The notes beneath the pieces were generated by a model. That model had not been told where the DNA came from and did not search any database. It saw nothing but the letters and a program-made list of their open reading frames with translations. 64,000 nucleotides of DNA from Lentimicrobium saccharophilum (GTDB lineage: Bacteria > Bacteroidota > Bacteroidia > Bacteroidales > Lentimicrobiaceae): contig NZ_DF968182.1 of the NCBI RefSeq assembly GCF_001192835.1, positions 1,180,968 to 1,244,967 of the forward strand, in the 5' to 3' direction. Position numbers and translations under genes: made by a program. This document shows positions 20,901 through 30,200 of this stretch, in pieces; the stretch's first letter is position 1, and every line of letters begins with the position of its first letter.

Positions 20901-21838
20901 CCGACCGTGTTGGCTGGAACCTGCTGGGCAACCCCTTCCAGAGCGCTATCTCCTGGAATGCCATGGTGGGTATTATGCCGACAGCCGTAGCAGAAGCTGC
21001 CGTTTACGTATGGGACGGCGTACAGTATGTTTCATGGAACGGATATACCGGTGCACTTACCGACGGAATCATTCCGGCCCAGAATGGATTCTTTGTCAAG
21101 GCAATGGCTGACCAGGAGATATTCAATATTCCTCTGACAGCCCGTGTTCACAGCAACATTCCGTTCTACAAGAGCAACCTTGCAAACCTGCTCAAACTGA
21201 GTGCTAACGGAAACAACTTCTCTGATGCGGCCTTTATCCGGTTCAACGAAGCTGCCACCCCCTTGTTCGATGGTCAGCACGATGCTTATAAACTGTGGGG
21301 ACTCAGCAATGCACCCCAGCTTTACAGCATTGTTCCCGGCGATGTATTGAGCATCAACGAACTGCCCTTCGAAGGTAATGAGGTGGTCAACCTCGGATTT
21401 AAGTGCGGCATTGGCGGAACATACAGCATTACTGCTTCCGGCATGGAAAGTTTCAGCGCTAACACCCCCGTTATGCTCGAAGACCTGAAACTCAATACCA
21501 TCCAGGATCTGCGCCAGAACCCGGTTTACAATTTCACTTACAATACCAGTGACAATGAAAACCGCTTCAGGGTGCACTTCAAGGCTGCTACCGGAATCAA
21601 CGATCCTTCATTGGGCGGAATCTCCGTTTACAGCTATAACCATACCGTGGTGATTACCAATACCACCGGCCTTGCAGGAGATGTCCGCATCTATGACCTG
21701 GCCGGACGCGAACTGATCAACACCAACATGGGAAGCCAGATGACCACCCGCATTCCTATGCAGGCTGTTATCGGCACCTACATCGTGAAGGTGATTACCG
21801 AAAAAGGCACTGTCAACCATAAAGTGTTTATCCGCTAA
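17936..21838 (+). CDS. T9SS type A-sorted surface protein with cohesin-like N-terminus (scaffold A)
   Basis: 1300 residues: signal peptide (MKKSKLFLSMKVLLTLLALF, cleavage near AQAQ). The first domain (about 29-200, with EFDLYVKSTNNVDFPDG and GGGQYRINFNPAI) looks like a cohesin/CBM-type beta sandwich. Then come a GGGSYC module (about 221-300), three Ig/PKD-like repeats beginning SVSIEADDTEVCAGTSVTF or similar (about 305-565), a second GGGSYC module (575-660), a Cys-containing repeat, another Ig-like unit, a WTG...NW...P...VTIPGG module near 820, and a long region to 1225. Residues 1226-1300 are a T9SS type A sorting domain (VRIYDLAGRELI, then GTYIVKVITEKGTVNHKVFIR-type ending). It would be carried by T9SS to the cell surface. 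A paralogue lies at 31067, and a 77-residue protein gene follows. Scaffold role is inference; T9SS sorting is well supported. Confidence 0.85.
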   Translation: MKKSKLFLSMKVLLTLLALFALAGAQAQPVASSEVILANDEIISPNVIEFDLYVKSTNNVDFPDGFPYGGGQYRINFNPAIRNGANTQIFFEMIPGTTGLTNTAQAPPSVTNPSLAQSFVRLTGPLPVAYGAASIISPTGNGTRIIRLRMTSRDNTNQTPVPFTPGIAPSLVLSTSAPGATTTSYVIPAGTVLFCSPQVLTTLLNNLPPNPAGSPPLAFNVTGGGSYCQGLAGLPVGLEDSELEVNYELLLGGAPMVPPVIVGGTGEAITFGDQLAGVYTVTGTNAFGSTPMTGEAVITEMPLVTSTVAIAADPAGPVCQGTTVTFTATPVNGGDQPAYEWFVGGVSQGIDFSGSFSYVPVDGDAVYVVMIPDILCSAGNATSNTIDMVVEEPLPVSVSIEADDTEVCAGTSVTFTATPMNGGTPDYQWYLNGNTVGNNSAIYSVIPENGDQVYVVMNSSLGCTTGNPATSNTIAITVNPLLTPSVSIVADPAGAVTTGTTVTFTATPVYGGVPTYEWFVNGSSVATGNPYAYIPLNGDEVYVIMTSTEACVTTATAVSDIITMVVEDVILPPVAFEMTGGGSYCEGEDGVVVGLSGSEIGVTYTLYQDAVAVASTPGTGAALDFGLRLEGVYTASGTNSGGTTDMTGSAIVIENALPDVTCPTDMDVCINAGGQTLAGGSPTGGVYSGTGVTDGIFYPAVAGVGAHTITYTYEDMETGCSDFCTFTITVLDIPAAAGLIAGPATVTEGDMGVAYNVGVIANATSYVWVYSGTGVTIFGTGNMITLDFAIGASSGVLSVYGVNSCGMGVESFFDITVEPQVISCTETTWTGLIDEGWFNIGNWDPCVPTAETDVTIPGGVPNFPTLTVPAECASILILDGGSFIGAENLTVAEAEVQRYFANSDFHFLSSPVTNINFGTVFPLNQDAVWAREYDEPSGDWVNLFVYDFMEVGLGYSIEMTEPQMALFPGVFNSADVTKTLSYQNMGGDPDRVGWNLLGNPFQSAISWNAMVGIMPTAVAEAAVYVWDGVQYVSWNGYTGALTDGIIPAQNGFFVKAMADQEIFNIPLTARVHSNIPFYKSNLANLLKLSANGNNFSDAAFIRFNEAATPLFDGQHDAYKLWGLSNAPQLYSIVPGDVLSINELPFEGNEVVNLGFKCGIGGTYSITASGMESFSANTPVMLEDLKLNTIQDLRQNPVYNFTYNTSDNENRFRVHFKAATGINDPSLGGISVYSYNHTVVITNTTGLAGDVRIYDLAGRELINTNMGSQMTTRIPMQAVIGTYIVKVITEKGTVNHKVFIR

Positions 21839-21852
21839 CCAATTTTAACCAA

Positions 21853-21875
21853 GCTCCCCGGCCTGGCCGGGGAGC
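21853..21875 (+). terminator. GC hairpin between scaffold A and the small protein gene
   Basis: GCTCCCCGGCC and GGCCGGGGAGC form a near-perfect 11-bp inverted repeat, followed by AAATATT rather than a T run. It is conserved in the second copy (34988-35010). It may be an attenuator or mRNA-processing/stability hairpin setting different levels of the two products. Confidence 0.55.
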
Positions 21876-21903
21876 AAATATTAACCACTAAAATCTGCTG
21901 AAT

Positions 21904-22137
21904 ATGAAAAAAATCATGAAATACTTAGCCGCATTCACCGTGTTGATGGTTCTGAGTTTATCTGCCAGTGTGCTTGCCCAGCCCAGTCCGGGCTCAAACT
22001 CAGGAGGTGACCCTGTCGGCGGCCCTCCCATCGGCGGAGGCACCGCTCCCATCGGCGGCGGAATCGTCCTGCTGATCACCATGGCAGCCGGCTACGGTAT
22101 CAAGAAAGCCTTCGATGCCAGGAATAAATTCGAATAA
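21904..22137 (+). CDS. Small exported Gly/Pro-rich protein with C-terminal membrane helix (copy A)
   Basis: 77 residues. Signal peptide MKKIMKYLAAFTVLMVLSLS with cleavage near VLAQ, then a Gly/Pro/Ser linker with repeated PPIGGG/APIGGG, a single hydrophobic segment (GIVLLITMAAGYGIKKAF) and a basic end. This tripartite form (short motif, helix, basic tail) resembles protein-sorting C-termini such as the PID-CTERM type of Bacteroidota; the resemblance is from memory and is not exact. It lies 65 nt after scaffold A, is co-duplicated with it, and is almost identical to the product at 35039. Probably exported and membrane-held; a partner role for the scaffold is inference. Confidence 0.8.
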   Translation: MKKIMKYLAAFTVLMVLSLSASVLAQPSPGSNSGGDPVGGPPIGGGTAPIGGGIVLLITMAAGYGIKKAFDARNKFE

Positions 22138-22158
22138 CCACAACACCCGATTTTTCGA

Positions 22159-22186
22159 AAGCCCGGACATTAGTCCGGGCTTTTTC
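22159..22186 (+). terminator. Intrinsic terminator after repeat unit A
   Basis: AAGCCCGGAC (22159-22168) pairs with GTCCGGGCTT (22173-22182) over a four-base loop, followed by a T run. It closes the scaffold A/small protein transcript. No equivalent was found after copy B. Confidence 0.88.
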
Positions 22187-22363
22187 AAATCAATAAACAC
22201 AACACTTTTCTAAACATTAATCATTAATTCATATTTACTTATTTATACTGAAACTGTGTAGTAAGAATATATGAATAATGATTCTCCGGAATTCAATGCC
22301 GCTTCAGGAATTAAATCTGAAGCTGAAATCAATCCAATTATAAACCCCTAAATACCTTTCACC

Positions 22364-25300
22364 ATGGAAACAATAAACCCTTCAGGGTGCAGAATAATTC
22401 TCCGGTTCCTATTTATAACTGCTATATTTGGCCTGTCTTCCGGCTGGTTTTTACCGGACAAGGGAGCTGCTCAAGTCATCAAAAGGGGGGAACGCCCTCC
22501 TATTGACATAATGTCCGTTCCCGATGACGCAATGGAACAGGGCATCATCAGGATAAAATTCAGCCGGTCAGCAGAGGCCCTGCTTGACAATCATCTGCCA
22601 TCAACAGACCCCCGGGGCATCGTTCAGTTTGGGTTGCCCGAAACAGACCAGCTAAACCGGCAGTTCGGCGTAACTGAAGTGAGAAAAACCTTTGCCGCCG
22701 CGATGCAGAATACCAGGTTTGCCGACCGGCACCGGGCATGGGGCTTTCATCTGTGGTACGACCTGACTGTATCTGAAAGTACCGACCTGCGCGCCATGGT
22801 TTCCGCCTACACTTTGCTGGGTGAAATCGAGCTGTCGGAACCGGTTTACCGGAAACATCTGATCGGAAACGTTATGAATCCCATGCAGCTTCCGCCTGAA
22901 ACCGGGCTGAATTACACCCCCAATGACCCGCAATACCCTGCTCAATGGCACTATCACAATACAGGACAGCAGGGAGGGACCTCGGATGCGGATATAGATC
23001 TGCCTGAAGCATGGAACATCAACCGGGGCGATTCCGAAGTGATTGTTGCCATCGTTGATCAGGGTATTCAATACACTCACCCTGACCTTGCCGGTAATAT
23101 GTGGAGTGGCATCGGATACAACTTTGTTGACGATTCGCCAACAATTGTTCCCGGAGACCATGGTACCCATGTTGCAGGAACCGTGGCAGCCAATACGAAC
23201 AACGGAACCGGAGTAAGCGGCATTGCCGGAGGTGATGGCAGCGGGAACGGGGTCAGGCTTATGTCGTGTCAGGTGTTTATCGGCTCCTCAGGAGGCAGTG
23301 GATTTGAGAATGCCCCTGTTTACGCGGCCGACAATGGCGCAGCGATATCTCAGAACAGCTGGGGATACAACTCATCAGGGTATTATGAACAGGCGGTACT
23401 GGATGCCATTGACTATTTCAATGCAAACGGAGGCGGATCCTTGCTGAATGGCGGAATAACCATCTATGCAGCCGGGAACAGCGGCTCTCCGGGGCAATGG
23501 TATCCGGCATATTACAGCGGGGCGTTTTCAGTTGCCGCAACCAACAATCAGGATCAGAAAGCATGGTATTCAAACTATGACACATGGATTGATATTGCAG
23601 CTCCGGGCGGTGAAACAGATTATGTTAATGAAAGAGGCGTGCTGAGCTGCCTTACGGGCAGCAGTTACGGATTCTACCAGGGCACTTCCATGGCCTGTCC
23701 TCATGTTTCAGGGGTTGCCGCGCTGATTCTTTCGGTTGCTCCGGGTCAGTTGTACCCTCAGGATATCAAAGATATTCTCACCTCGACGGCAGACGACATA
23801 GATGCGCTCAATCCTGACTATACCGGAATGCTCGGCAGCGGCCGCATGAATGCCTATGAGGCGCTGCTGGCGACACAAGGCTATATCAACCCTCTTTTAC
23901 CGGCTGCCCCGCAGAGTTTTTCGGCGGATGCTGTAAGCCATAATCAGATTGACCTGAACTGGCAACCCAATGCCGCCAATGATATAGTAATGCTTGCCTG
24001 GAATTCAACCAATAGTTTCGGTGTCCCATCAGGAGATTATCTGCCGGGTCAATCGATTTCAGGGGGCGGAACTGTACTCTATGAAGGAAGCCTCACAGAA
24101 TTTGAACATACCGGTCTTGATCCTTCTACTACCTATTATTATGCATTGTGGTCGAAAAATGGCGGCTATTATTCCGCAGTTTCAAGAAAAGCCAATGCCA
24201 CCACTTTTTGCGGAGTGCTGAATTTACCATTTAGTCAATCATTTTCAGGCCCTGCCCTTCCAAACTGCTGGACCCAGCAGAATCCCGGGGCAAGTGCTGA
24301 TCATTGGTCATTTTCTGCGACGAACCTGGCAGCCGGAGCTGTTCAGGGCGAAGCAAAATGTTACTGGCAGGGAGGAGGCAGTGCAACCCGCCTTGTGACT
24401 CCTCAGATCAACACCCTGGGAGTAAATTCGATTGACCTGACTTTCAGTCATCTGCTTGACGATTACGGGACAGGGGCTACGCTCCGGGTGCAGAGCAGTA
24501 CCGACGGCATAAACTGGACGAATGAAGCCTGGTCGATGATTTCGGTAAATAATACGAATAAGGGACCTTTTATCACACAGACAACAGTCAATAGCAACCT
24601 TAATTCACCCGTCACATACATCGCTTTTACCGTCGAAGGAAACCTTTCTGCCATTGACAACTGGTATATTGATGATATAACTGTTGAAGCAGCCAATACT
24701 GACCTACCCGTGGTTATAACATCCCCGGTAACGGACATAACCGATATTACTGCAATCAGCGGTGGCGAGGTGGTGTTTGGAGGAACCTCCGCGGTCACTG
24801 CCAGAGGAGTATGCTATGGCACCAGCCCGGACCCTGCCCTTTCCGACAACTTTACAATCAATGGTCAGGGTACCGGCGCCTTTATCAGCCAGATGATCAA
24901 CCTTTCGCCGATAACAACCTATTATGTCCGGGCTTATGCCACAAACAGCAGCGGAACCGCCTATGGCAGCAACATTGAATTTTCAACAAACTGCGGAATC
25001 GTCTCACTTCCATTAAATGAGAACTTTAATAATTCAACTTTCCCGGAGTGCTGGAGCCAGACATCAACCATCAGCGACCGGTGGACGGTATCAAACAGTG
25101 CCAATGCCGGAGGAGCTCCAAACGAGATGGTGGCCATCTGGACAGAAGGAACCGGAATTTCCAGGCTGATTACACCTCCGTTGAATACCAGCGGAATGAG
25201 TGAGCTTACTTTGACTTTCAGGCACTTCTACGACGACTGGGCATCCGGACTGTCCTATAAAATCCAGTCAAGTGCGGACGGGATCACCTGGACGGATGAA

Positions 25301-26101
25301 TCATGGGTCAACGCATCCGGTAATGGAAATGACGAAGGCCTTGTTTCAACACCCATCGTAAACAATCTCGGCTCCGTCACTTACATTGCCTGGGTGCTGG
25401 AAGGAGATCATTATAACTTTGATGCCTGGTATATTGATGGCATATCTATTGAAGGTACATCTTCAGATAAGACATTAAATCTGAGTCTTTTCATCGAAGG
25501 ATTCTGGAATGGCTCAGGCATGAATCAGGCACAGGATGTAGATCAGGATGAAAATAGCTTCAATAAGTTCAGCGGAACCACCGTTGATACACTCAGTGTT
25601 TACCTTGCTGAAGCCAATGCCCCGTGGGCAATTGTTTATGCTGCTCATGCAGTCAGCATCAACACTGACGGATCCATGATCATTCCGGTACCCGCAGCCT
25701 TCACTGGAAGTTATTATATAGTAATTGATCACCACAGCAGTGTTGAAACCTGGAGTGCCATGCCCGTTGATTTCAGCGGCACAACCATCGATTTTGACTT
25801 CACCACTGCCGCAGGCCAGGCTTACGGATCCAACCAGAAATCAATGGGGTCAGATTGGGCGATCTATTCAGGGGATGCAGGCGGTGATGAATACATCGAA
25901 TTTCTGGATGTAGTAGCCATCTATAACCTTAGTGTAGCCGGGTTCTTCGGATATACACTCTTCGACCTCGACGGCAATGGTTACGTTGAATTTCTTGACT
26001 ACATCATCGCGCATAACAACAATGTTAACGGTGTAGGCATGAACACCCCGGCAAATCCGGTCAAACGACCAGGATATTTTTCAGGTAAACAAATTGAATA
26101 A
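22364..26101 (+). CDS. Secreted subtilisin-like (S8) serine protease with dockerin-like C-terminus
   Basis: 1245 residues. The N-terminal hydrophobic signal segment is about residues 10-37. A fervidolysin-type propeptide region follows (about 40-165). The S8 catalytic domain (190-505) has the full triad: Asp232 in AIVDQGIQYTHPD, His266 in GDHGTHVAGT, Ser442 in GTSMACPHVSG, with the oxyanion Asn in AAGNSGSPG. After it come FN3 (about 519-610), a MAM/choice-of-anchor J-like module (613-770), an Ig-like unit, a second MAM-like module (875-1025), the X module (from about 1035), two calcium loops (second DLDGNGYVEFLD) and the tail GMNTPANPVKRPG, the most diverged of the tails. It is the only clear enzyme of the cluster. 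It could degrade external protein or process the other giants; which of these is not decided by sequence. Confidence 0.93.
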   Translation: METINPSGCRIILRFLFITAIFGLSSGWFLPDKGAAQVIKRGERPPIDIMSVPDDAMEQGIIRIKFSRSAEALLDNHLPSTDPRGIVQFGLPETDQLNRQFGVTEVRKTFAAAMQNTRFADRHRAWGFHLWYDLTVSESTDLRAMVSAYTLLGEIELSEPVYRKHLIGNVMNPMQLPPETGLNYTPNDPQYPAQWHYHNTGQQGGTSDADIDLPEAWNINRGDSEVIVAIVDQGIQYTHPDLAGNMWSGIGYNFVDDSPTIVPGDHGTHVAGTVAANTNNGTGVSGIAGGDGSGNGVRLMSCQVFIGSSGGSGFENAPVYAADNGAAISQNSWGYNSSGYYEQAVLDAIDYFNANGGGSLLNGGITIYAAGNSGSPGQWYPAYYSGAFSVAATNNQDQKAWYSNYDTWIDIAAPGGETDYVNERGVLSCLTGSSYGFYQGTSMACPHVSGVAALILSVAPGQLYPQDIKDILTSTADDIDALNPDYTGMLGSGRMNAYEALLATQGYINPLLPAAPQSFSADAVSHNQIDLNWQPNAANDIVMLAWNSTNSFGVPSGDYLPGQSISGGGTVLYEGSLTEFEHTGLDPSTTYYYALWSKNGGYYSAVSRKANATTFCGVLNLPFSQSFSGPALPNCWTQQNPGASADHWSFSATNLAAGAVQGEAKCYWQGGGSATRLVTPQINTLGVNSIDLTFSHLLDDYGTGATLRVQSSTDGINWTNEAWSMISVNNTNKGPFITQTTVNSNLNSPVTYIAFTVEGNLSAIDNWYIDDITVEAANTDLPVVITSPVTDITDITAISGGEVVFGGTSAVTARGVCYGTSPDPALSDNFTINGQGTGAFISQMINLSPITTYYVRAYATNSSGTAYGSNIEFSTNCGIVSLPLNENFNNSTFPECWSQTSTISDRWTVSNSANAGGAPNEMVAIWTEGTGISRLITPPLNTSGMSELTLTFRHFYDDWASGLSYKIQSSADGITWTDESWVNASGNGNDEGLVSTPIVNNLGSVTYIAWVLEGDHYNFDAWYIDGISIEGTSSDKTLNLSLFIEGFWNGSGMNQAQDVDQDENSFNKFSGTTVDTLSVYLAEANAPWAIVYAAHAVSINTDGSMIIPVPAAFTGSYYIVIDHHSSVETWSAMPVDFSGTTIDFDFTTAAGQAYGSNQKSMGSDWAIYSGDAGGDEYIEFLDVVAIYNLSVAGFFGYTLFDLDGNGYVEFLDYIIAHNNNVNGVGMNTPANPVKRPGYFSGKQIE

Positions 26102-26131
26102 TTGACTGGAAATTTTTCTGAATCCAGCTGA

Positions 26132-26167
26132 ACACCCGGAAGCAAGCGCTGCTTCCGGGTGTATCTT
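26132..26167 (+). terminator. Hairpin terminator after the subtilase gene
   Basis: ACACCCGGAAGCA (26132-26144) pairs exactly with TGCTTCCGGGTGT (26150-26162) over a five-base loop, followed by ATCTTTAT. Very stable stem with a weak T run. Confidence 0.8.
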
Positions 26168-26260
26168 TATGAGCCGGAATTTGTATATTAGCAAAATAGT
26201 ACGTTGAATTCATCAACCATAGCCGCATACATTGATTTCACATAATAAACTTCATCTGCC

Positions 26261-26902
26261 ATGAAAGCAAACTTTCACATATTTCCGCCTTTAACCCTTT
26301 TACTCTTTTTTGTATCAATGGTCATGGGTACTTCAGCTTATGCGCAGACTGCATCCTGCGAAGTTTATCTGACCAACGACGCGCAGACAGCCCCTGATCA
26401 GATTGAATTTGATATCTGTGTAAGATCGACAAACCATGATGATTTTCCTGCCGGATTTTTATACGGGCACGGACAGTACAGAATTGAATTTAATCCATCC
26501 ATTATAAACCATGAACGCGATCTGATTGAGGTTGAAGTATTAAAAGGGTCTTCAGAATTAAGTTGTGTTGATCAGCAGCCACTCCACTGTAGTTTTTTGC
26601 CTGATACTATCAGTGCTTATCTGGTCAGGGCAAGGTTTCCGGTAAAACCGGAGCTTGCATCACTGATCCCTGCCGGAAATACCGGGATCAGAATAGCCCG
26701 GATCAGCATGAAAGTTGTAAGTATCTCCGAAAAAACGCCATCCTTTTTCAATCAAGGCACCACAGCCGATCTCCGCTTATCAGATCAGAATCCGGGAACT
26801 ACAGCTGTATCATTTATGGAGAAATCCGGAACAGTGGCTGTTTGCAAGCCGATTGAACTATCAGGCGCTTCCTTATCCAACAAACCATTGCTCGGGCAAT
26901 GA
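26261..26902 (+). CDS. Stand-alone cohesin-like domain protein
   Basis: 213 residues: a signal peptide (MKANFHIFPPLTLLLFFVSM, cleavage near AYAQ) followed by a single domain. That domain aligns by eye with the N-terminal domain of the scaffolds at 17936 and 31067: NDxxxxPxxIEFD, STNxxDFPxGFxYGxGQYRIxFNPSI, and a closing GTVAVCKPIEL against GTVLFCSPQVL. It has no Ig repeats, T9SS tail, dockerin-like loops or GMNTPP tail. It may be a free competitor/regulator of the proposed interaction, or a remnant of a degraded scaffold copy. The frame is intact, and a terminator and its own leader precede it, so I call it a gene rather than a pseudogene. Confidence 0.75.
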   Translation: MKANFHIFPPLTLLLFFVSMVMGTSAYAQTASCEVYLTNDAQTAPDQIEFDICVRSTNHDDFPAGFLYGHGQYRIEFNPSIINHERDLIEVEVLKGSSELSCVDQQPLHCSFLPDTISAYLVRARFPVKPELASLIPAGNTGIRIARISMKVVSISEKTPSFFNQGTTADLRLSDQNPGTTAVSFMEKSGTVAVCKPIELSGASLSNKPLLGQ

Positions 26903-27007
26903 GCCTTACCTAAACAACATTAAGTCAATGACATGCTAATTTCTTGATTTACTCAGAAGCGACAGGTCTGGTTGACTTTCAGACGCATACACCTCAATTG
27001 TATATAT

Positions 27008-27070
27008 GGTTTGAAATCAGGAAACCAATGATTTGGGGCCGGATTTATAAATCAGAACCAATTCCTTTTG
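27008..27070 (+). repeat. Conserved upstream element, copy 2
   Basis: Counterpart of 10604-10667: GGTTTGAAATCA, then GGCCGGATTTATAAATC and GAACCAAT at nearly the same internal spacing. Its core is 258 nt before the ATG at 27295. Weaker similarity continues downstream (an ATTTGGTT stretch, then CATTATCATTT). Confidence 0.6.
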
Positions 27071-27294
27071 GAGGGCATTGCAGGCTGAAGTAATTTGGTT
27101 TTCTCAACAAAATCAAGCGCTTCAACATCTCTCCCCATCTCAACTACTTCATTATCATTTAATTAAGCCGGACAACCAGTTACTATTGATTAAAAATAGT
27201 AACCAAAATACTGCAGGCAATTTTTACCTTAAACTTAATATACTGAATATCTGCTTATTAACCCAGTAGTTTTAATCCCAAAACCAAGCAAAAA

Positions 27295-30200
27295 ATGGAG
27301 AAATTTTACAAACTGCTAAGCCCGCTGTTGCTTATATGGTGGGTTGGAGGCTTTGCCCAGCAACAGGCTTCCATTTATTCAGATCAGACAGATGGCAGGT
27401 ATCAGCTTGAGGCCTGCCAAAACAGTCACCGGAGCATTTTTAACTCCACACGTGCCACCATGATTTTTTCTGAAGAGTTCAACGGATCACTTCCTGCCGG
27501 ATGGCAGAACAATGTAATTGCCGGACCAACGGGTTTTCCCGGTTGGGAATGGACCTTAACCGGTGGTAATTACGGAGGTCAGTTAAACTCTACCACAGCA
27601 TCAAACGGTTACATGATCCTTGATTCGGACGGTTATGGTACCGGGGATCCTGAGGAAGCTGATTTAATAAGCCCACCCATAGATTGCAGCGGGGCAACCA
27701 CTGCGATTTTTCTGTCATTGGAACATTATGCCAGGACATTCGGCGCTGCGGACATCAGTATTTTCATTTCCAATGATGATTTTGTAACCCAAACCCTGCT
27801 TTATAACTGGTCGGGCGCTCCGGTAAACGCCGGTAACGGCACTAATCCGGTTTTTTCTCAGTTTGACATCACATCTGTTGCCAACGGCCAGACAAATGTG
27901 AAACTTAAATTCAAGTGGATCGGCGCATACGATTATTGGTGGCTGATTGATGATATCAAGGTCTTTGCTGCTTCCACCTACAACCTGACCATGCTTAACC
28001 CTTCCGGAAACGGCACGGTCATTCCAGCACCGGGTGTTACACAACAACTTGAAGGATCATTTGCCAATATTTCGGCCCTCCCTGATTTTGGCAATACGTT
28101 TCAATCATGGAGCGGCGAAGCTACGGATCCGTCGGCATCCCGGACAACGGTTGAAATGACCAAAGACCAGACCGTTCAGGCAAATTTTACAGCCTATACC
28201 GATGATTTGCTCTGGCATCAGTTCACCTACGGTACTTCTGCGAACAACAGTGCGTATATTGATGATGTCACCGAATATGAGGTTGCAGATAACTTCTCAA
28301 GTTCAGGCATAGAAGATATCAGAAAGATCGTGGTTGAAGGCCTGCCCTTAGGTTACAGCATAGGAGCCACTCAGCAATTCATTGTCAGATTTTACGATGA
28401 GCCTGCCACCTCAGAGCCAGACTGGGCAAATCCGGTTGTTGTTCAGACGATCGATGCCATACCCTATTATGTTGAAGTACTCTCATGGAACAGCGGGTAC
28501 CTGGTTTACAGATATGAACTGAATCTCACCTCACCGGTTACACTGCAAACGGGCTGGGTATCCGTACAAAATGGTTCAGGCACCTTTTTCTGGCTCAGGT
28601 CAACCGAAGGCAATGGCAACGGAAATGCCTGGCAAAGGGTATTGGGTGAACCAAGTAATCAACTTGAATACGACATGATGCTCGAATTATGGGGAACGCA
28701 GGCACTGGCACCCCCATCCTGTGTTGATCTGGTATTTCCGGCCGACGGAGCCATTGATGTGCCGGCCAATACCGACCTTAGCTGGAATGCAGATGCCAAC
28801 GCAACCGGGTATATTTTATTTTATGGAGAAACATTGCCTGCCACCGGGACAGATGTTGGAAATGTATCATCCTTTCCCGTATCTCTGGACTACACCACCA
28901 CCTACCAATGGAAGGTTGTACCTTACAACGGAAGCGGAGAAGCCACAGGATGCCCGGTATGGTCTTTTACCACCCAGGCCGACCCTACCATTACTACTTT
29001 CCCCTGGACCGAAACCTTTGAGGATGACTCTCCTTCGAGAGCTTCATGGATCCAGATACAGGAAACCGGCAGCGGGCTGTGGAGTTATGCCAGCGGTTCA
29101 TCCGGCGGGTTAATCCTTACTGCCTATGCCGGCGACTTAAATGCAAGGTTTGTATCAACAAGCGGCACCAACACTCCGGTAGCTAAACTTGTCTCGCCCC
29201 CGCTGGATTTAACTTCTATCACAAATCCAAGACTGGTATTTTATTACGGGCAGGAATCGTGGGTTGGCGACCAGAACACGCTTAAAGTTTATTATCGTAC
29301 GGATGGAATCTCGCCATGGACTGAACTTATTCACCTTACTGAAGATATTACTGCATGGACCGAGTACATAATCACCCTCCCTGACAAATCAGCAACTTAC
29401 CAGATCGCATTTGAGGGGATCAATAATTACGGCCGGGCCAATGTGGTTGACCAGGTAACCGTTCAGGAGACCCCGCTATCCGTGCTTTCATGGTATAATC
29501 TTCAATGGCCTCCAACCGCGACCATTACATTGACTGAAAACGTATCAGTATACGCCCAATGTTGGGAACCCGGAGTAACCCCGGGAGCAGGTCCGGGCGT
29601 TGGCATTGAATGCTGGATTGGAATCAGTTCATCTGATACTGACCCAAGTACCTGGGATTATTGGGTACCTGCAGCATACAACACTGGTTTTGACCCGGGA
29701 AGCAATAACGATGAATATTTTGCTGAAATCGGAAACGCACAGGGCATCCCTCCCGGTACTTATTATTATGCCAGCCGGTTCAGGTACCTTGGCGGACCAT
29801 TCACCTATGGCGGTATCGGAGGCCCCTGGGATGGCACAACAAATGTTTCAGGGATTCTCACTGTTACCCCGTGCAATGCTTACACGGTTCCTTTCAGCGA
29901 AGATTTTGAAGAATCATCACCCAACCTAGGGTGCTGGCTGACATATAATGCTGATGAAGGCGGAACTGCCTGGACATTATCAAATATATACAACAATACT
30001 CCCGGCGGTCAAAGAAGTGCCCTGCACAGTTACGGAGACATTGGCTATGATGAAGATGGCTGGCTTGTCAGCCCGCCCGTAAGCATACCATCGTCCGGTC
30101 AGATTGATCTTGCTTTTTGGTCATATAATGAGTTCCCTGATGATTATGGCAAAAACAGCGTACTAATTTCCACAGGATCGGGAAATCCCGATGATGGCGA

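Larger units (their letters stand above)
17811..22139 (+). repeat. 4.33 kb direct repeat unit, copy A
   Basis: Starts inside the conserved tail codons of the preceding gene (AGGCATGAACACGCCG) and runs through the 1300-residue scaffold gene and the 77-residue gene, ending at the latter's stop. It matches 30942-35274 at a constant offset of 13131 nt in the 5' part (13134-13135 in the 3' part). Non-coding leaders are almost identical. Identity is mosaic, with diverged stretches roughly at 19380-19650 and 20220-21240. Confidence 0.92.

Noticed and set aside
21888-22082. Pro-rich minus-strand frame opposite the 77-residue gene, also at 35023
   Set aside because: Shadow of the Gly/Pro-rich plus-strand gene, which has a signal peptide and membrane helix.
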